A DNA stretch of 64,000 nucleotides. Source: Trichoplax sp. H2. Its lineage: Eukaryota > Placozoa > Uniplacotomia > Trichoplacea. Below are positions 57,902 through 64,000 of this stretch, piece after piece. How positions within the stretch are numbered: the first letter of the stretch is position 1; the number at the start of each line of letters is the position of its first letter. The stretch spans positions 1 through 64,000 of the forward strand of contig NOWV01000100.1 of the NCBI GenBank assembly GCA_003344405.1, in the 5' to 3' direction. A program made the translations under genes and the position numbers. Below the pieces are notes generated by a model, which saw only the letters and a list, made by a program, of their open reading frames with translations, was not told the origin of the DNA and ran no database searches.

Positions 57902-60900
57902 GCCATATGATCCAACTATTTTGGTTTCTATAATGAAAATGTACAATTGCATATATGCTTATAATTTTCTTTCTTATTAAAAGAAATTTGCTATAGTTAA
58001 TTTACGCAAGTCGAAAATGACATATTAATGCACAGATACTGATGGCACTTATTACCTATAGGAGGAAACTTCAACTACAAAATGTTTTCAATTCACGTTG
58101 TGAATTGATAGGACTAGAAATTTCAAAGTTTATCTATTAATAAATTTACTATCTATTATATCAATACAACGATCTTTTTAATTTAATAGGAATTATTCTC
58201 AATTATGATCATTACCATCCATAACGGCGATCAAGCATAACTTAGGAAATATATACAACATTTTCAGAAATGAGTTGCAATTAATTTATTGCTTCTAGCT
58301 TAATTTGGCATGAATTTTTTAAACATAAATTTACTGTGTACTTTTACTATTATTTCCAATTAATTCCCCAATAAATTCAGTTTTTAACTATCGCTTATTC
58401 CGTGGATTACAATAATCTTCTGATAGATAACAAGGTTCCTCACTGTAAATATAATTAAGAGCTGTAGTTTAAATTGCTATGATTTATAATGTTACAGTCT
58501 AGTTCGTATCAACAAAAGTAAAAATTTTTTATTGGTATTTGCACATGTACGAAAATTAAGTCTTCAATTTACTATTTTAATCATTTTCTATTCTGCCTTG
58601 CTCTATTATATTAAGAAGAAAAATGATTTAATAAAATGTAGTATAAAAATAAACTGAAAGCATATAAAAGTGCTGAGTTTTATTCCCAAAATCGACGTAT
58701 TTTCTTAAAAACAAATTTATATCGTTGTTAATGCAAAATATTTGCCGAATATTAAAATTTGCATCTGCAAGTCATATTCTATAATGATCCTCACACTTTT
58801 AAGATACACAAATGTATGTCCCAATGTAGAAAGGTACAGTAAATTAAAAGATTGAAGTTGACTTTTAATTAAAAATCGGAACACATAAGACATAGATTTT
58901 AACTCTATTTCTATTACATACTATACAATACCTAATTAATCTGTCATGATGGGAAATGTTATGATCTATTAATAAATAAGCGCACAATTGTACTATCAAT
59001 AGATATATATAAAGAACGATTCTATCTGGTAAAAATAAAGTCAAATACCGTCATTATAGTTCTAATACCCGGATGTCATAATTTACCGCTTCGCTAAACT
59101 TTGCGTGATATTGCTGAATCTTGCATTATTTAGCTGCCTGTGACTGTATTATCTCTGTCGGCGAAAGTATAGAAAATTTAGCTAGTATCAGTAGTATCGA
59201 TAAAAACAAAATATACAAAGGCACAATATTTTGATGCGATAATCTATTAACCTTATATAGAGAAATAATTAGAGGAACAGAATCTCTTTTTTAATAGCTG
59301 TCATTTCAGTCATTTCCACAAAAATAAGCTTATATTTTTACTTATTTAGAGTTTTATTTTTCTAATACATGCCAAGTTTTAGAGCAATGAGGCCTTAATT
59401 TCACAGACTAGTAAGTAATTAATATCTAAAAGCAATTCTTAGGAAGTATAATAGTCGGAAACTGTTATTGACATTTGAAAATTTGTTATTCAAAAGCCGA
59501 TGAGAATAAGGCAAATGAAATTTACGCATAATTACAATTACCTTCTGCTGCAAATAAAATCAAATCTTTGAACCGACATAATCAAGATAATAATATCTAT
59601 TACCGGTATTAACAATAGTATTTAGTAAAGTCAAAAACATCGAATTGGTCAGATAATTAATTTAAGTATAATAACCCTAGCGATGGACAGCTTCCTCGAA
59701 ATTAAATCTTATTGTACCTTTATTTCCTGCTAATAGCATCACAATGAATGAAAATTTCTGACATCTCTAATATTTATGAATTATACGCGTAAATGCTCAT
59801 ATGCTGAGCTAACAGGATAAGTGGACAATAAAATCTAAAATTGCCAAAGTTAGTGAACCTTAAAGTGTACGTTTTTGCCTGGCGGAATCAATTTTAGGTG
59901 AGATGAAAGTAGCTGCGCGCACAACATGGTCAATTGCCGTAGTTTTAGATTAGACTAAACTACACAAATAGCAAATATGGACAAAAAACTAAATAAGTAC
60001 TATGTATCACCTCAGTACTAATATAATAATTAATTAGTTTGATCAACAAACGAATCTTCATAAAGATCTATTAAACTGTACTACCAATAAATGAGTAGCA
60101 ATCATTATCTGAAATAATTTCTTCTACTTGCACCATGGAATTTAATCTTTTCAGACTTTAATACTATATTTGTCACGTAGTTTCAAGATTACGACATAAT
60201 TTAGTAAATTTAATGCCTGTTACATTACAGAATAAATTTCTGCTACATAGTGATAGTTATAATTAATGCTACCTAAAGAAGACCAATAGATCAGGTACCT
60301 TACATTAATATAATTGTCCCTTATGGTTTCATAATAAATATGATAGCTTAACCGATACCTTGTAGATTATCTGCTCTACATTGTTGGAATAGCATAGTCT
60401 TTTAGTCTATGTTGCCAAAATACCATCTAATTTGTACTTTAGGATTTAGCTTTGGTAAATACAACTGTTCTGCACGTTATATAAATTACAGCGATTTACG
60501 TTATTTATAACATAAATGACAATCTATATAAGCTGTGCTTAAATTTATCAAATAAAGTAAAATTTGATTCTTGATTGACTTTATCATATATAATGCTCTA
60601 CAAGATTTTATTTCTGATCCTTTCTTTATTCTATATGTTTACATTATTTATCTGTCATATACGGCGATTAATAGCTCTTTTTTTCCGCAGTAATTTCAGT
60701 ATTGAATAGCTACCGTTTCTATTTATCGCTTGTTCTGTGTAATTCCTAATTGGCAAATATATCATTGCATACGGTTATTACAGACTTTGTCCGATACTTA
60801 ATTCTATAAAATTCAAAATTAAAATCACTCGGTCTTCGTGGCAATCTAATCGTTTATTAAATATTCTTTACACCTGGCATGAGATAGCGTATGAATAAAA

Positions 60901-61719
60901 TGATAATTCATAAATAACGAGCCATAATTTTAACCATTTAGGTAGACAATTCAGCAAACCGAACTGTCTTTTGCTGATAATTAATTGTGTTAGATATTTC
61001 CACGGTGAATCTAATTGACTAAAGCTTAATTTTCATGATGCTATTTACTGTAAAAACCATATACTAGAGCCATGAAAGCATTTTAGACAATAAATTACTA
61101 TATAATTTACACGATCACACTCTAATTAATTTGTAACTGTTTGCGAAAAATAATTTAGAATTTTTAATTGGGGCCTTATTTTATTGTAAACTACCTTCAA
61201 TCTAACAGACTAATGGCCTAAAAAAATCTGTGATACATAAAAAGTTTGGCCCAGATTTACTTTTAGTGACATCATTTCATAGTTTAGTTTTAATGTTAAG
61301 TAAAATACATTATCATAATCGTTAAATTTATCGTACAAATTGACCTTTCTCACACGGTTGTATAATTTCACTTAAACTATTTTGAGCTTGCTCTGCCCCA
61401 TAGCATTAACTCTGCTAGCCTTTTTAATAAATACGAAAACGAATGCTGCCGATTTACAACATGAATAAATCAGCAGATTTGCTTATATAGTAATTATTTT
61501 AATAAAATACATCATTGTGGCAGTGTTATATACTGTATAAGAGTAGAAATAGCTATGTTAGGATAATTCTGTTAGCCTATCCTTATTTAGCTAACTTCTA
61601 ATTTGGATATACTGTATTTTAATATAGCACTGACTTTTTATGACAGTAACACTTATGCACATACTGAAATTAATAGTTATAATAGTGAATGCAAATCATC
61701 TACTTACAGTTCGAATCAT

Positions 61720-62144
61720 TGTGATTGTAATTTACTTATGGTAGATTGTAAATTATTGTGGAAATGTCCCGTGATAGGACATATCGTAATCTGACTATTC
61801 TGTATTAGTCACCAGATGTCTATGTTCGTAAATACTGTTGTCTGCATTAAGGAGCAGTAGCTATAATTAATATCTAATTCAGTAAATGATTTCAAAGTTA
61901 ATCGTACTACCTATGACTCATGAACTATAGAGGAATAGTATATAAATGTAGTAAATCGTGTAATAAAGAGAATTCTCAAACTTGGTGTTTAACGTAAAAT
62001 ACGAGGCGCCTAAGTCTTTGTGTAGTCTGCTAGTAGAGCAAAAATGTTATTGATAGAGCAGATATCGTTCCTTAATACGTGGTTCAAGGAATTGACTTAT
62101 TGATCGTATATTGCGTTATCTTGTTGCAAAGCTGTTTTGTGACA
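61720..62144 (-). mobile_element. Probable decayed family B element
   Basis: The minus-strand start TGTCACAAAACAGCTTTGCAAC at 62144 matches the family B start. The other end is diverged; I place it at 61720 because ATCAT flanks both ends (61715-61719 and 62145-62149). An alternative end is TGTCCC at 61765. The interior is not clearly alignable by eye. Confidence 0.5.
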
Positions 62145-63336
62145 ATCATGCTGCCCTTCGATATACAGCTTTTGAAGCTTTACGAATGAAATTAATACAT
62201 AATTATGTAATTAGTAAGTAATCGTAACGTAAAGTATATCTCTCTATGGCCATCATGTGAATCGAACAGACCAGCAGAGTAATTTCTAAGAATTTATGAA
62301 AATCAGTATGGACCTATTATATTTACATAACGCTGGCATTGTAAACACATAGGAGCCAGACTAAATTTGCGTTTACCAATTACGTGACAATATTGGTGAT
62401 TTTGACCTTAATTTCTACTCGCATCATAGAGTATGAGCGAATTAAATCTAGAAATTAGAATAGAAAACTTAATATTCTATTCGTGTTGAAAATAATCATA
62501 ATTTCTTATTTACTTTCACTCAATGGCTCATAATATGCTCAAACATTATATGAACTTCTTTAATAAGAATTGAATAAGCCGTTTAGAAAATTGAACAAGT
62601 ATCGTTTATATTCTAGCATGCTAAGCTTAGAATGATAGATAACTCAATAACACTTGAAATTTCTCATATTGATATTGAATTTTATGGTATTGTTATACGA
62701 TCTGATGAAAGTTCCTTATAAAGTATATTTTTTTAATGTTGGACAATAATTTTGAAAAACAAATTTGGCGATAGAAATTTAATAATCGCTGTTATCAACG
62801 CTAAGATACTTAAAAAAATAGCAAATCTATGAAATTGAATATAAAATGTTCAATTTTGTCCATTCTATACAAAGTCGTAGTACATATAGCTTGCCAGTAG
62901 ATTTGACATCTTTAATTATTATTATCCATAGTTGTATCCTATCTTTCATTGTTCAGGTATTGAAAACTGCCTGAACTACTGCTTCATAGCAAGTAATCTA
63001 GCGATCCTGTTATGCTGCCTATGAATATTATGAATCCATCTATCTCATTCCATGACAATAGTGATTTTAATTGAAGACAACTAAAGCTAATTAAAGACCA
63101 GTCTTCTTGAAATCATTATTTTAATATTTAACTTTGCTTATTTTCTAGTCATCAGTCAGTAGTATATGCAACAACAGCTTGGCAAGCAAATTTAAATATT
63201 ATTCTCTATAATTTCGAATAATTTCTATAAGAGGTACACAAAATTATCGTAATAATGCGATAAAGCCGATAAATCACTACCAAGGTCTTCTCTATCTCAA
63301 GTAAATTTTGCTCAAAAAATAATGGTAGAGCAATCA

Positions 63337-63481
63337 TCATGCGATGTGTATTACATCACTCATTATTCTATTATTATTAAAGAGTTTATAATGAGGTTTA
63401 TTGAAATCAGAATCTATTGGCTAATAGGAACTGCTTTACTTCAGTACTGATCAAATTTTGCTTTTGAAGTACAGTAATCTT
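63337..63481. repeat. 145-bp segment, left copy beside gap
   Basis: It is nearly identical to 63647-63791 (offset 310 bp, about two substitutions) and ends exactly at the N gap. Confidence 0.93.
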
Positions 63482-63501
63482 NNNNNNNNNNNNNNNNNNN
63501 N
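63482..63501. other. Assembly gap (20 N)
   Basis: Twenty undetermined bases between a 145-bp segment and an LTR-A fragment followed by the same 145-bp segment. Confidence 0.99.
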
Positions 63502-63646
63502 ATTCCAAATTTTAGAAAAATAAGGGCTTTATTGAATCTTATACAAAGATTAACTACACAGCTCTACTCTAGCCGAATACTACTTCTAAAGACTTCTAGA
63601 ACGAACTAACAGAATAATCTAAAGTTGCATGGTTTTATACTTTTTT
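63502..63646 (-). mobile_element. LTR family A fragment, 3' part, beside assembly gap
   Basis: On the minus strand it runs from AGTATAAAACCATGCAAC to CTAAAATTTGGAAT, matching the last about 150 bp of family A, including AATAAAGCCC, but lacking the final about 25 bp lost in the gap. On its other side it joins directly to a 145-bp segment that is repeated to the left of the gap. Confidence 0.82.
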
Positions 63647-63791
63647 TCATGCGATGTGTATTACATCACTCATTATTCTATTATTATTAAAGAGTTTATA
63701 ATGAGGTTTATTGAAATCAGAATCCATTGACTAATAGGAACTGCTTTACTTCAGTACTGATCAAATTTTGCTTTTGAAGTACAGTAATCTT
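63647..63791. repeat. 145-bp segment, right copy beside gap
   Basis: It is the partner of 63337-63481. Here the segment is preceded by the family A LTR fragment, whereas the left copy is preceded by ordinary sequence. Confidence 0.93.
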
Positions 63792-64000
63792 CATAATTTG
63801 TTTGGAAGATCCGATGTTTCCGTCAATCAAATAAAGGGCTTTCCTGTTTACCTAGCAAATCGATTGTGTAGTTCATGATTGATTTTTTAAATAATTCTCG
63901 TCTGGGTAATAAAAGATTTTGATAAAAGATTCTGACGTAGGCTGTAATAAATCGTGCAGCTAGTCATAATACGCTATATCTGCTGACTATAGTAGGATCT

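Larger units (their letters stand above)
57204..64000. other. Intergenic, no gene recognised
   Basis: AT-rich with short chance frames. It holds the decayed B element at 61720-62144 and the gap with duplicated flanks at 63337-63791. Confidence 0.55.

Overview
This window looks like nuclear DNA of an early-branching animal, most likely a placozoan of the Trichoplax/Hoilungia type. It is AT-rich, with single-exon rhodopsin-class GPCR genes beside compact multi-exon genes whose introns (mostly about 100-500 bp) use standard GT/AG borders. Two spliced genes have clear animal orthologues, DCAF8 and KAT7/HBO1. The species call is an inference from composition, gene style and GPCR expansion; no marker here proves it. 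Three 20-N assembly gaps are present.

Layout. 1-9 kb: no firm gene; a decayed repeat block at 3.7-5.4 kb and an LTR-like element at 5.8-6.4 kb. 9-10.2 kb: a very divergent intronless GPCR on the + strand. 12-32.5 kb: a minus-strand cluster of five members of one GPCR subfamily. Two are intact (20.4-21.4 and 26.9-27.9 kb) and three are broken (12.1-13.1, 15.6-16.6 and 31.8-32.4 kb), with LTR-like elements between them. 33-38 kb: repeats and no recognised gene. 38.5-41.9 kb: a 14-exon DCAF8-like WD40 gene on +. 43.4-46.4 kb: an 11-exon KAT7/HBO1-like MYST acetyltransferase on -, convergent with DCAF8. 46.5-47.4 kb: a satellite-like field of TACTGTACAGTA palindromes. 48.6 and 56.1 kb: two intact canonical rhodopsin-class GPCR paralogues on +. 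57.2-64 kb: no gene seen, one decayed LTR-like copy and one gap with duplicated flanks.

How the parts fit. Most genes here are membrane receptors undergoing local duplication and loss. The two spliced genes are housekeeping chromatin and ubiquitin factors with no evident link to the receptors. Two families of short LTR-like elements (A about 550 bp; B about 280-570 bp) have TG...CA ends. Several carry exact 5-bp target duplications, as expected for solo LTRs. Two of the three gaps are flanked by near-identical sequence that differs by the presence or absence of such an element. This suggests the assembler placed both alleles of a heterozygous insertion side by side, so the elements may have moved recently.
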